A stretch of 64,000 nt of DNA from NP936 sp002726085 (GCA_036012905.1 DASCQF010000009.1:18287-82286); one strand, 5' to 3'. Counted from the first letter of the stretch, positions 9,039 through 18,227 are shown. Made by a program: numbers and translations. The notes: generated from the letters alone by a model not told the origin.

Positions 9039-10061
9039 CTACGACGATGACAACACCGAGACCGGAATCTGATGTCCGGCGGAGATTTCGACCGCGGACG
9101 TCTTTCCGACAACGGCAGGCAGCGACGCAGGGGGCAGTCCACCACCCGGCCGCAGGCACGTGAGCTGTTCGGCGGTGATGACACGACCCGCCTTGATGTC
9201 GACCCGGGCGGACACGCTACGACGAGCACCGGTCAGATTCTCACGTTCGCAGGCAGGTAGCGACTTGTCTCCGGTCCCCATCATCGTACTAACGGCGGTG
9301 ACCGAGGCCACCAAGGCCTCCAGATCGTCAGGATCCGCCGACAGCTGATGGTCACGAAGGGTTCGCCCTTCCTTCTGCAGCGTGAAATGCTTTTCGACAA
9401 CGCACGCGCCAAGCGCAACCGCTGCAGTGCAGCCAAAGATTCCGAGTGTGTGGTCGGAATATCCAACCGGCACGCCGAAGCGATTGCGCAAGCTTGGGAT
9501 GACCAGCAAGTTGGCGTCAGTCGGCGCGGTTGGGTAGCTCGACACGCAGTGGAGCAGCACGACACGCTGGGCCAGCTCGGATCGCGTCAGCTCTGCCGCC
9601 CGCTGAATCACCGTCAGCGCATCGTCTATCTCGTCGATGGAGGCCATTCCTGTCGACAGTAACATCGGCTTGCCCGTACCGGCCACCCGCTCGAGCAACT
9701 GCACGAACGTCAGATCGCCGGACGCGATCTTGAACGCGGGCACCAGAGGGTCGAGGAGCTCGACAGCCTCGAGGTCGAATGGAGTGGAGAGAAACATCAC
9801 ATCAGCGGACCGAGCCTCATCCGCCAACTCTGCGTACGCCGACTCAGGGAGCGCCAGTTTCTGGAAGTGAGCGAACCGCGCAGCCTCCGTCCGTGCCACG
9901 ATCTTGTCTGCCGTGTAGGTCTGGAACTTGACTGCGTCCGCACCCGCGCGGGCCGCCTCCCGGATCATCGTCTTCGCGGCATCGAGGTCACCCTCGTGGT
10001 TCGCACCGATTTCTGCGATGACCAGCGGGCGGGTCTCGAGGTTGACGTTACCGATGTTCAT
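9039..10061 (-). CDS. neuB: N-acetylneuraminate (nonulosonate) synthase, NeuB family with SAF domain
   Basis: This 340-residue aldolase-type synthase condenses phosphoenolpyruvate with an amino-hexose to make a sialic-acid-like acid. The TIM-barrel part shows EIGANHEGD (17-25), KFQTYTADKI, STPFDLEAV, GYSDHTLG and VEKHFTL. The last ~60 residues are an SAF (antifreeze-like) domain with SARVDIKAGRVI and LRPGGGLPP, as expected. Start ATG 10061. The first 105 bp are repeated, diverged, at 12154-12258 beyond the radical SAM gene. No NeuC-type epimerase is seen in the window, so the hexose precursor must come from elsewhere. Confidence 0.92.
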   Translation of the reverse strand: MNIGNVNLETRPLVIAEIGANHEGDLDAAKTMIREAARAGADAVKFQTYTADKIVARTEAARFAHFQKLALPESAYAELADEARSADVMFLSTPFDLEAVELLDPLVPAFKIASGDLTFVQLLERVAGTGKPMLLSTGMASIDEIDDALTVIQRAAELTRSELAQRVVLLHCVSSYPTAPTDANLLVIPSLRNRFGVPVGYSDHTLGIFGCTAAVALGACVVEKHFTLQKEGRTLRDHQLSADPDDLEALVASVTAVSTMMGTGDKSLPACERENLTGARRSVSARVDIKAGRVITAEQLTCLRPGGGLPPASLPAVVGKTSAVEISAGHQIPVSVLSSS

Positions 10062-10225
10062 CTGCGCACCAGCGGATGCTCGCAGAGATCAGACTAATGA
10101 TCCTTCAAGGCAATGATTGGCGTTGGAGCGGAGGCATCGCAGGCTTTAGCGTCGGCGGCACCCTGTCGCATGACTCGCGTCCGAAGCGTGGCGACCCTGG
10201 ATCGTCTGTCGTCAACCCCGATCAT

Positions 10226-12118
10226 CTAACGACCCTTTCGAAGCGGCGCCATGTTCGCCAAATCACCTGGAATCGTTTCCAGATCCTTGTCCACGATGCG
10301 GCGTAGGGATTTGTACTGGTGCATGAAATTGCTGCGTTTCCTAGCGTGGCGAAGCCGCCAAACCAGGTAGTCGACAAGGTTCTTGATGGCGGTACCGGGC
10401 GTGCCTTGCCTCAGGGTCTTTGCGATCACCATCAATGCGAGCAGCTTGCGAAGCCGGTAGAAAATGACTGGGTAACATATCATCGCAAGGCCCGATTGGC
10501 CGCTCCGTAACAGGCTCAGAAGTGAAGGTAGTTTCGCCTCGTTAGTCTCAAGTTCGTATTGCTGGCTGGCGGTGTTCATGCGGTCCGCCGTCAAACTCGT
10601 ATCCACGAGACGCTTTGGGTTTGCAAAGTAGCCCGAATCGCGGCGTTTCTTCTTGAAGAATCGAACATCGTTCAGCAGAACTTGATGATAGTGGTCGAGC
10701 CCATACTTTGTGACGTACGCATGGTTCGCTTCTATGGTGATCCGGGGCCGCCAGGATTGCTGCTCCAGTATCGGCGAATCCGTGAAGTTCAGGGTCGCGT
10801 ATTCGTCATGGGCATCCTTGTCGGAAATTCGCAACAGATAGGCCTCTTCATCACTCAATGTCCGTCCAATGAGGCCGTGGTGGCGCGCATACTCATACAG
10901 CGGCGTACCGGGTAGAGCTTGTGCATAGTTGATGCTCAAACTGTTCGGGTTCTGTTTGGGGCTTATGGTCAAGGCTGTCTTGCAGAATTCGATGGTCTCA
11001 CCGATCGTCTCAGCATTCTCTCCCGGCATACCGATGACCAACTGAACGACCGAAAGCAACCCGGCCTCGGTCGTCCAACGCATGGCGTTCACATTGTCCT
11101 CGACCGTGGTTCTCTTCTCCATTATTTCGAGCATGCGTGGGCTGCCGGTCTCCATGCCGTAGAGAATGCCGGCACAGCCCGCGTCCTTCATCATCGCAAT
11201 CTGCTCGCGCGTGATGCAGTTGACCCTCATGCCGCCGACGAGCCAAAGGATATCCAGCGGCTTGATGCGTTCACAAAACTCCTTCAGCCACTTGCGGTCG
11301 GTGCCGAAGTTCTCGTCGGCGCAGAAGATGAAGCCGACGTTGTACTTGTCTATCAAGGCCCGCAACCGCTCGACGATGATTGCCGGTGGAATATATCGGA
11401 TGCCTCTATCCCATCGATGACAGAAGGTACACCGTGCTACGCATCCCTTGGCACCTGGCACCATCATGAACCGTCTTCCCTGACGATGCGCCTCGCGTGC
11501 CCGCGGGTCATGCGCGAACCGCCCCCCAGTCCATGCATCATCGCTGGTGACCTCGGTCACGTAGTTCTCCATGTCAGCCGCGTCGGCCAAGATCTGCCAA
11601 TCGATGTCGTATATTTCCGTCTTGTCTAGGGCTGGTGGATACCCGGTGTTGACCAGTTCGCCAGATCCTCCGACGAACATCAGGCCCGGAACATCCTTGA
11701 AGGCGTCGAGATTCCGAGTCTTCTCGGCCCGCACGACTATTTCGCGCATCACCCACTCGCCTTCACCAATCACGCAAAGGTCGACGCCCGTACAGCGCAG
11801 GACAATCTCCGCGCTCGCCGCGAGGTTTCCGCCAAGGACGATGAGGGTGTCTGGTAGTTGTGCCTTGACCGCGGTGGATAGATTCTTGGAGTACTCGTAG
11901 GCCGTCGAGACCACCGCACTGATGCCCAAAACGTCCGGATTCTTGCTGACGATATGAGCGACGGCATCGTCAAAATCAGGTCGGTTGCCATCAATGTGGT
12001 AGAACTCGACGTCATCGATGCCATGTCGATTCAGATAGCTGATGATACTGAGCGATCCGATCGGCGGCATGTCGGTCGGTATCGGGCGAATTGGGGTGGT
12101 GACAAACATGACCTTCAT
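10226..12118 (-). CDS. B12-binding-domain radical SAM protein
   Basis: This 630-residue protein begins with a cobalamin-binding Rossmann domain (about 1-150; PPIGSLSIISYL, ADVLGISAVV-like and VLGGNLAASAE segments), followed by a radical SAM domain with the cluster-binding motif C226xxxC230xxC233. This architecture is used for difficult methylations and rearrangements. The C-terminal ~150 residues are helical and unassigned. The substrate is not known; the setting suggests modification of a sugar or lipid of the glycan. ATG 12118 is followed 36 bp upstream by the neuB 5' relic, so the gene lies between a full neuB and a neuB fragment, suggesting that it arrived by insertion or duplication. Its codon use looks less GC-biased than its neighbours. 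Confidence 0.87.
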   Translation of the reverse strand: MKVMFVTTPIRPIPTDMPPIGSLSIISYLNRHGIDDVEFYHIDGNRPDFDDAVAHIVSKNPDVLGISAVVSTAYEYSKNLSTAVKAQLPDTLIVLGGNLAASAEIVLRCTGVDLCVIGEGEWVMREIVVRAEKTRNLDAFKDVPGLMFVGGSGELVNTGYPPALDKTEIYDIDWQILADAADMENYVTEVTSDDAWTGGRFAHDPRAREAHRQGRRFMMVPGAKGCVARCTFCHRWDRGIRYIPPAIIVERLRALIDKYNVGFIFCADENFGTDRKWLKEFCERIKPLDILWLVGGMRVNCITREQIAMMKDAGCAGILYGMETGSPRMLEIMEKRTTVEDNVNAMRWTTEAGLLSVVQLVIGMPGENAETIGETIEFCKTALTISPKQNPNSLSINYAQALPGTPLYEYARHHGLIGRTLSDEEAYLLRISDKDAHDEYATLNFTDSPILEQQSWRPRITIEANHAYVTKYGLDHYHQVLLNDVRFFKKKRRDSGYFANPKRLVDTSLTADRMNTASQQYELETNEAKLPSLLSLLRSGQSGLAMICYPVIFYRLRKLLALMVIAKTLRQGTPGTAIKNLVDYLVWRLRHARKRSNFMHQYKSLRRIVDKDLETIPGDLANMAPLRKGR

Positions 12119-12153
12119 GATCCCGACCTCTGCAGCAAGGGAGGGTTTGTCGC

Positions 12154-12258
12154 CTCCAAGATCATAGTGTTCGCGGCCTCGAGGTGACCCTCATGGCTCG
12201 CACCGATTCTTGGGATGACCAACTGGCGTGTCTGGGGGTTCACGTTACTGACGTTCAT
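12154..12258 (-). pseudogene. 5' relic of a second neuB (first ~35 codons)
   Basis: Reading on the minus strand from ATG 12258, the peptide starts MNVSNVNPQTRQLVI and continues RIGASHEGHLEAAN, mirroring the neuB start MNIGNVNLETRPLVI and IGANHEGDLDAAK. Hand alignment of 12154-12258 with 9957-10061 shows about 19 differences in 105 bases, so this is a true copy, not chance. Similarity stops abruptly before the radical SAM start. Both copies point the same way and lie about 2.2 kb apart. Confidence 0.8.
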
Positions 12259-14038
12259 CGAGTCGAGTCCAGGCAATATCCGTGCGCGCGACAGCCAGTG
12301 GCCGCCGTGGTGGCACATCGGACTGACTCCGCAGCACATCTGGGTGCCGTGTAAAAAATTCCACGACGTCATCCATCCGATAGGTGACCGCCCTCCCTTG
12401 TTTTCGCATCGCTGTCAGAAACGTACGAATAACCTGCAGGTCATCCGGTGTATCGAGCGTCAACCGCCAGTCTCGCCGGTGCTGCGGATCGACCGGCCCG
12501 CATGACGCACGAAACTGGTCTCGATGCCGTGCGACGTAGAAGGTCAGATATTCGGTGCCGCTCGTATCAACCGCCGCGTCGGCCAGAAACCGCAGGAGCG
12601 CCACGTCGAACACCTCCACCTCCGTACCGCCCGGAAGCTGCTTCATGTCCGTGTACTCCGCGTTGACGTGCAGATGGTGATCGACGGCGCGGTCGACATA
12701 GTCGGGATCGATCAGGATATCGTCACCGGTCACCCGAAGGATGACGTCCACTTCACCCGCACCGATCGCGCCGAGCATCCGGGCCAGGACGTCCTCGGTT
12801 TCACCTCGATGGACCTCCACCCCGTTCTTCCGCGCCAGACTCGCCAGCGGATCGTCCGCGTCGTCGTTCGTCGTGCAGAGCACGATGTGGTCGACACGCG
12901 TGGCCTGCTTCAAGCGTGCGAAGAGATGGGCCAATGCCGGCGTCCCGTCCACGTCGACGAGTGCTTTGCCGGGCAACCTCGATGATTCCATCCGGGACAC
13001 GACGAGCGCCCACACGCGATTTGGAACATCGGCCCGCGTGAGGACGTGCTCGGCCGGTCGGTCATCGAGCAACGGTCGACCGAGCAGTGCCCGAAGATCC
13101 GGCACATCCTTCGGTTCATCGGCCCGTTTCATCACCAGACTCGTTTGCTCGATCACCTCTCCGCGTCGCATCTCACGAGCCGTGACCCAGTGTTTCTTCA
13201 CGTCGCGACGATAGCTCGCCTCAGACTGAGCCAACCGATCTGGGTATCGGCCAACGGCCTGCTCGGCTCGGCGGATCGTTCGCACGAACTCGGTGAACTC
13301 GTCGGGATTCAACGACGAGTAGTAGTCGACCCCGCGGACGGCCCGGTCGAGGGTGATGTGCTTCTCGATGACGGTGGCGCCCAGCCCGAGTGCGAGCACG
13401 GGCAGCGTCACCGCGAACGGATCCTCCGCATCGACGTGGTCCATATAGCCCACGTCACAACTGCCTCCGAATATCTCTCGGAGCCGGGTCAGACGCCCGA
13501 GACGCGTGTCCTCAATCGACGTCGGGTAGCTCTGAAACCCATGCATGAGCACCGGACGAGCCCCTCGCTCGGTCAGCAACTCTACGGCCGCCGCGATCTC
13601 CCGGTATGTGCTGCCACCCACCGCCAACATGACGCGTCGACCGACACCGGCGAGGGCGCGCAGCAGCGGTTCATTGCCGAGGTCCGATGAGTGGACCTTG
13701 AACCCCTGAACGCCCGCACCCAGGGCCAGCTCGAGCGCTCGCATGCCGAACACATCACAATACACACGAGCTTCGCGATCCTGAAGACGGGCGATCAGAT
13801 CTCGCCAGACCGCCGCAGAGAACGCCTGTTGGTCAAAGTGATCGAACCGCGGGTGCCGTCGAACCAGCAGCTCGTCGGCAAAGTAGATCTGAAACTTGAT
13901 GGCGGTGGCTCCGGTCGTCAGGGCGGCTTCAGCGAGCTGCCTCGCTCCCTTCGGGCTGCCCTGATGAGCGTTGGCCACCTCGGCGATGATGTCCACTCCA
14001 GGTTCGCCCTCTGGCGGTCTTGGCGGGCTAGCACTCAT
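12245..14038 (-). CDS. Fusion: NeuB-type synthase plus SpsF-type cytidylyltransferase
   Basis: This is a 597-residue two-enzyme fusion. Residues ~16-300 form a NeuB-type barrel (IIAEVANAHQG, IKFQIYFADEL, VGYMDHVD, VIEKHITLDRAVRGVDYYSS) and ~300-337 a short SAF-like piece. Residues ~342-565 form a nucleotidyltransferase of the SpsF/COG1861 type (SRMESSRLPGKAL, CTTNDDADD, RVTGDD). One polypeptide would thus make and activate a nonulosonate-like acid. The ATG at 14038 is preferred over 14137 because it begins just before the barrel and overlaps the upstream radical SAM stop by 11 bp. The C-terminal ~35 residues overlap the neuB relic by 14 bp. The acid made is unknown. Confidence 0.85.
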   Translation of the reverse strand: MSASPPRPPEGEPGVDIIAEVANAHQGSPKGARQLAEAALTTGATAIKFQIYFADELLVRRHPRFDHFDQQAFSAAVWRDLIARLQDREARVYCDVFGMRALELALGAGVQGFKVHSSDLGNEPLLRALAGVGRRVMLAVGGSTYREIAAAVELLTERGARPVLMHGFQSYPTSIEDTRLGRLTRLREIFGGSCDVGYMDHVDAEDPFAVTLPVLALGLGATVIEKHITLDRAVRGVDYYSSLNPDEFTEFVRTIRRAEQAVGRYPDRLAQSEASYRRDVKKHWVTAREMRRGEVIEQTSLVMKRADEPKDVPDLRALLGRPLLDDRPAEHVLTRADVPNRVWALVVSRMESSRLPGKALVDVDGTPALAHLFARLKQATRVDHIVLCTTNDDADDPLASLARKNGVEVHRGETEDVLARMLGAIGAGEVDVILRVTGDDILIDPDYVDRAVDHHLHVNAEYTDMKQLPGGTEVEVFDVALLRFLADAAVDTSGTEYLTFYVARHRDQFRASCGPVDPQHRRDWRLTLDTPDDLQVIRTFLTAMRKQGRAVTYRMDDVVEFFTRHPDVLRSQSDVPPRRPLAVARTDIAWTRLDERQ

Positions 14039-15374
14039 CCGTGAGCGGCTCCCATTCATAGGTTTCCTTGAACGGGCACTCCCGACAGATCGGGATGTCC
14101 TCGAGTCGTTCCTGGACATGAGCCCGCCGAACGTCATTCACGATGCGGCCGTCCCAGATCTCCTTGAGCGTCTGCACGCGCTTGGGGGGATCCACATGGC
14201 GGCTCGGCATCTGCGCGTTGGCCAACAGCGTGTACCCCTTGGCTCCATCCTCCACCTTGTCCACGACCGCCTGGTAATCAGCTGGCGCCTCTTCGTAGGC
14301 CCGCGCATCGACATAGCCAATCGGATGCTCGTTGCCCCAGTCGTAGCAACACATACAAACCGTGCCGTCGTACGCCACCATGAGGCGCTGGTAGGGCTGC
14401 TCGCAGGGAAGTCGCCGTACGGCCGCGTACACGTTGTCGTCGATGTCGCGCCACAGGGCGTTCTCATCCGGTGACAGCCCCTTCGCCGACAACCGCTGGA
14501 GCACGAGCGATTTCGTCTTTGGGTCCAAAGCGTTGAGTGCACCGCCACGTTCCGTATACGCCTTGACCGACACGTCGTCCACGCAGCCCGAGAACAGCTC
14601 GAAGAACGATTCTTGCTCCCGTCGCGTCTGCTCGGTCAGAATCATCTGAATCTTCGTCCGCGGCCATTGCGAGCCCATCTCGTCGCGAATCTGTGCAAAT
14701 CGGCGGATGTTCTCGTAGACCTGTTCAAAGCTGTTCTCGACGAAGCGGCCCGGGCGCATCCGCTCGTAGGTGTCCTTCGCGCCGCCGTCGAACGAATAGA
14801 CGAGCAAGTCGAGCCCCGCTTCAATGAGCGCGCGACTTTTCTCGGCCGTCAGTGTCACCGCGTCAGTCGTGATGATCGTCTCCAGGATGCCGCCACGTTT
14901 CGCATAGTCGACGAATCGCGCCAGCATCGGATGTAACAACGGCTCTCCGCGCCAGAGCAATTTGACCGATGGCACACGCAGCTCCGTGCACTGATCGATC
15001 AGCCGGTAGAACAGCTCCTCCCGCATCGTCTTGTCGGGCGTCACGATCGACTGCCGATAGCAGAACGGACAGGCCAGATCGCACACGGCGGCAATCTCGA
15101 TGTCGACGCAGAGCGGCGGATGACCGGTGACGCGAACATACCGATCATGGAGCTGGTCGGCGAATGCCTGCTGGGGGTATCCGCGCCAGCCGACCCGATA
15201 GGCCTCGAACCGCTCGACGAACTCGGCCAGCAGCGCGCCACCCGGATCTCCGCCGGCGCGCTCCACGGCATATCGATAGGCTTTGTTGGCGCCCATGTGC
15301 GTCACGGCATGATGGACGCGTCCGGCTTCAGAATCCGTCCGGCCCTGAATCGCGTATAGCCGTTCAGCTCCCAT
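14028..15374 (-). CDS. Radical SAM/SPASM domain protein
   Basis: About 448 residues. The radical SAM motif CxxxCxxC (CDLACPFC) lies near residue 100, preceded by the usual PPLCVDIEIA strand. A SPASM-type C-terminal region carries further cysteines (CEQPYQRLMV, VCMCCYD, and CRECPFKE near the end) that could hold auxiliary 4Fe-4S clusters. Such proteins in polysaccharide clusters are thought to modify sugars or to act as aminotransferase-like partners; the substrate is not known. The start is taken at ATG 15374 rather than TTG 15380. It overlaps the genes on both sides by about 11 bp, so it is translationally coupled in the operon. Confidence 0.87.
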   Translation of the reverse strand: MGAERLYAIQGRTDSEAGRVHHAVTHMGANKAYRYAVERAGGDPGGALLAEFVERFEAYRVGWRGYPQQAFADQLHDRYVRVTGHPPLCVDIEIAAVCDLACPFCYRQSIVTPDKTMREELFYRLIDQCTELRVPSVKLLWRGEPLLHPMLARFVDYAKRGGILETIITTDAVTLTAEKSRALIEAGLDLLVYSFDGGAKDTYERMRPGRFVENSFEQVYENIRRFAQIRDEMGSQWPRTKIQMILTEQTRREQESFFELFSGCVDDVSVKAYTERGGALNALDPKTKSLVLQRLSAKGLSPDENALWRDIDDNVYAAVRRLPCEQPYQRLMVAYDGTVCMCCYDWGNEHPIGYVDARAYEEAPADYQAVVDKVEDGAKGYTLLANAQMPSRHVDPPKRVQTLKEIWDGRIVNDVRRAHVQERLEDIPICRECPFKETYEWEPLTDEC

Positions 15375-16752
15375 GGGCAACCGTGCTCTCTTGCCGTCGG
15401 TGTGTGATCAGGCGTTCCACCATCATGAAATCGTCTTCGTCATCGATCTGCAGGCTCTCTTGTTTCAACATCACGGTGTGACCGATCCGCTCGCCCAGGA
15501 ATTCAGGGCCGTCGAGATTCTCCGTCTTCGCCAGGTAGATCGCCCCGTTCTCGACCCACAACGCCTCTCGCTCGAGCCTCAACGCACGACGGTTCGTGAG
15601 CGGACGTAGCCCGTGGCCGACATGTTGATAGTGATTCAGCAGATCCTCGTACACCGAGATGACACTATCGGTCTCGAAGATCAACATGTTGTCCATAGCA
15701 TTCAGAATATGCTCCGCCGTGCGAAGCGGGCTGTTGACGTACAGCAGCATGAAGGCGTCGATTCCGTCTGGCAGCTGATCGTGCTGGAGGGCGAACCGCA
15801 CGGTCGATGCGATCGAGGTGTTGGGTCTCCCGAGGTCTGTCGGGCGCCGCACAGCAAACACGCCGCGACGGGACCTCACGTAGTCCAGGACGGCCTCGTC
15901 CTCGGACACGACCACGACGCCCGCAAACCTCTCGCACGCCAAGGCCACGTCGATCGTGTAGTCGAGGAGCGGCCGGCCGGCTATCGCACGAAGCGCATAC
16001 GCCGCTTCGTCGTGCGCCTTGCTCCGAGCGGGCACGATGGCCAGTGTTCGAAGCGTGACATCATTTCGTGCAGTCTGCGCATGGCGGCGATCGATTTCCC
16101 TGCGTGCCTTGAGCAGCCTGGCCTTGTCGACGGTAAGGCTGTTGCCGTGTTGACGATAATAGAAGAGCGGAACATTGACGTTGTAGACGCCGAACTTCTC
16201 GATTAGCCGGATCCAGAGATCGTACCCATCCTGGCATCCTATGTCGTCCGAGTATCCCTCGAGCTCCTGGAGACAGCGGCTCCGAACCATCGTACCGGCG
16301 CCGTGTGCGGCCACGTTATAGAGCGTGATGTCGGTACCAAGCTTGTTGCGACGCTCGAGGCTGAGAATCTCGCCCTTCTCATCGATCAAGAAGTAGTCGG
16401 GGTAGACCAAACCCACTTCGGGATGCGTGTCAAGGATGTTCGCCAGTACGACAACGGCGTTCTCGTCGAGGTAGTCATCGGCATCCAACCGCATGATGTA
16501 CTCGCCATGCGACAGTCGCAATGCGATGTTGGCAGACACGATGAGCCCGTGATTCTCTTGCAGCACCACGCGCACATTCGGCGTGTGCTCGAACTCCTTG
16601 ATGATCTCTGGTGATCCATCCGTGGAGCCGTCATCGATGATGATCAGCTCCCAGTCCGTGAACTTCTGGTGCAGCACGCTCAGGATCGCCTGGCGAATGA
16701 ACCTGCCGTAGTTGTGGTTGGTGATGTACACCGTCACTTTGACTTTATCCAT
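15364..16752 (-). CDS. Fusion: GT2 glycosyltransferase plus NeuA-like cytidylyltransferase domain
   Basis: A 462-residue fusion (residue numbers count from the upstream GTG at 16761). The N-terminal ~220 residues are a GT-A family 2 glycosyltransferase: ITNHNYGRFI, the DDGSTDGS motif (43-50) and the DADD metal motif (93-96). From ~240 a NeuA-like domain begins with LAIVPAR and continues RAIAGRPLLDYTI, VVVSEDEA and LLYVNSPLRTAEHI. The usual GGSKGIPRKN loop is replaced by SKAHDEAAYAL, so CTP binding may be altered. The fusion would link activation of an acidic sugar to transfer, or the second half may be structural. ATG 16752 is chosen over the GTG at 16761. The stop overlaps the radical SAM gene by 11 bp. 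Confidence 0.83.
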   Translation of the reverse strand: MDKVKVTVYITNHNYGRFIRQAILSVLHQKFTDWELIIIDDGSTDGSPEIIKEFEHTPNVRVVLQENHGLIVSANIALRLSHGEYIMRLDADDYLDENAVVVLANILDTHPEVGLVYPDYFLIDEKGEILSLERRNKLGTDITLYNVAAHGAGTMVRSRCLQELEGYSDDIGCQDGYDLWIRLIEKFGVYNVNVPLFYYRQHGNSLTVDKARLLKARREIDRRHAQTARNDVTLRTLAIVPARSKAHDEAAYALRAIAGRPLLDYTIDVALACERFAGVVVVSEDEAVLDYVRSRRGVFAVRRPTDLGRPNTSIASTVRFALQHDQLPDGIDAFMLLYVNSPLRTAEHILNAMDNMLIFETDSVISVYEDLLNHYQHVGHGLRPLTNRRALRLEREALWVENGAIYLAKTENLDGPEFLGERIGHTVMLKQESLQIDDEDDFMMVERLITHRRQESTVAHGS

Positions 16753-16785
16753 CGACCACACTCATCACTCGACATGCCGAGTCGC

Positions 16786-17799
16786 TCATAGCCGCGCCTT
16801 TCGTCCACCGGCGCCAGGGTGGTCCGACTTGCCACCGGAATGGCCAAGCCACACCAGGAGCCGAGCACTACGCTGTCGTCCCACCAGCGTCTGGAGACTT
16901 CGTTTGATCACCTGCCTGCCCGCAGCAAGGCTCCTTCGTTCCACCTGTCGAAGACGCGCGCGGAAGATGGCACGACGGAGCGCCGCACGAGACGCAGGCT
17001 CGGCGAGCGGCTCGGACGCACGCGCGGGATCCACGGGCTTCGCGAGTGCCACGAGCTCCACCCGGTCACTGAGGCCAACGACCGCAAATCCAGACCTTGC
17101 AAACGTCTGCCGCAGCGTGTCGGGCGTGAACAGGGAGAGATGCGGACTCGACAGCTCTTCAACGGGCTCGGCGAGACGCAACACGTTCGGGGTCGTGATA
17201 TACGCCGCTCCGTTCGGTGCGAGCAAGGTCCGAAGCTTGGCCAGGAAGGCGAAGGGGTCATTGGTGTGCTCGAGGACGTCCATCGCGATAGCGAGATCAA
17301 ACCGCCGGCCTTCGAGTTGTGCATCTTCGAAGACCGCCTCGATTACCTCGACTCCGTACTCCTGGCGTGCGTGCGTGGCGTAGGTCGCCGTCGGCTCCAC
17401 GCCCAACACGCTCCAACCGTCGCCGGCCAGCATCGACAATAGCAAACCCTCGGCGCAGCCGACCTCGAGCGCGGAGCCGGGTCGCACACGGCTCGGCAAC
17501 CTGTCGCGGAGCCACTGATAGTCCCGTTCCGCCTTGAGCGTCTTCCAGTACAGGTACTCCTGACTCGGACCGTCGTCGGCATAGCCCAGCGCCGGAGACC
17601 GATACACACCGCTATAGAGACGCCGTAACTCCTGGGACGAGAGCTGGGGATTGGCGTAGATGTGTCCACATTGACCGCAGAGGACTTTCACCGAGGTTGA
17701 CGGAGAGACGTTCAGTGCCTTCAAGTAGCGGTCGTTCGGCACTCGCCACAGCGTCCGCGCCCGACCACTCCCACACGAGACGCAGTTGACGTATTCCAC
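16786..17799 (-). CDS. Class I SAM methyltransferase with N-terminal zinc-ribbon
   Basis: This 337-residue protein opens with a four-cysteine ribbon (C6, C9, C41, C44), followed by HIYANPQLS, a pattern shared by sugar C-methyltransferases and related enzymes. The methyltransferase core has ALEVGCAEGLLL (motif I), GVEPTATYA, AMDVLEHTNDP and LLAPNGAAYITTPN. It probably methylates a nucleotide-linked or lipid-linked sugar. The start codon is GTG 17799; the cysteine ribbon begins five codons later, which supports it. It lies 33 bp upstream of the GT2 fusion gene, in the same operon. The last ~80 residues are basic and not assigned. Confidence 0.87.
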   Translation of the reverse strand: MEYVNCVSCGSGRARTLWRVPNDRYLKALNVSPSTSVKVLCGQCGHIYANPQLSSQELRRLYSGVYRSPALGYADDGPSQEYLYWKTLKAERDYQWLRDRLPSRVRPGSALEVGCAEGLLLSMLAGDGWSVLGVEPTATYATHARQEYGVEVIEAVFEDAQLEGRRFDLAIAMDVLEHTNDPFAFLAKLRTLLAPNGAAYITTPNVLRLAEPVEELSSPHLSLFTPDTLRQTFARSGFAVVGLSDRVELVALAKPVDPARASEPLAEPASRAALRRAIFRARLRQVERRSLAAGRQVIKRSLQTLVGRQRSARLLVWLGHSGGKSDHPGAGGRKARL

Positions 17800-17847
17800 C
17801 TCACCAGCTGCGGCGTGCGGTTGGCGGTCTGGGGCAAGGAAGTCGTG

Positions 17848-18201
17848 TCACGACGGGGCTCCAGCCGACGTCGGATCGTCTCCCAGTCGAAGCCGGGTCC
17901 GGCAGCACACCCGCCCGCACGCCGTGCACGCGCGCTCATCGGACACCACTGTGTGCTGCAGCGGGAGACGGACGCCGCGCCAACACATCCAGCCAACGAC
18001 CTTCGCCGGAGCACCTATAGACCAAAACATTGTCGAGCACGTCCTTCGTCGCCACTGCTCCTGCGCCGACGAACGCAGACGCGCCGAGCGCGTGACCGCA
18101 ACCACGATGGCATGAGCCGTACTGGAGACACCGATCGCCGCCCAGGCGTCAGACCTCCCATGTCTCTTCGATGCTGCAAGATCACGAAGCCACGGTTCCA
18201 T
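17848..18201 (-). pseudogene. Decayed hexapeptide-repeat (LbH) acyltransferase, 5'-truncated and frameshifted
   Basis: Three reading frames of the minus strand must be joined to recover a left-handed beta-helix acetyltransferase end. One frame gives AAIGVSSTAHAIVVAVT, the next gives FVGAGAVATKDVLDNVLVY, and the first frame resumes with IGAPAKVVGWMCWRGVRLPL followed by CTACGRV. This order is exactly the C-terminus of WbpD/WlbB-type sugar N-acetyltransferases (VGAGAVVTKDVP, then a VxGxPAKxxGW-like motif, then a cysteine tail). At least two indels have occurred and the first ~100 codons are absent. It is a relic of an N-acylated amino-sugar step in this cluster. Confidence 0.75.
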
Positions 18202-18227
18202 GCGCTCGAGCCGACGGCCTCACCTCA

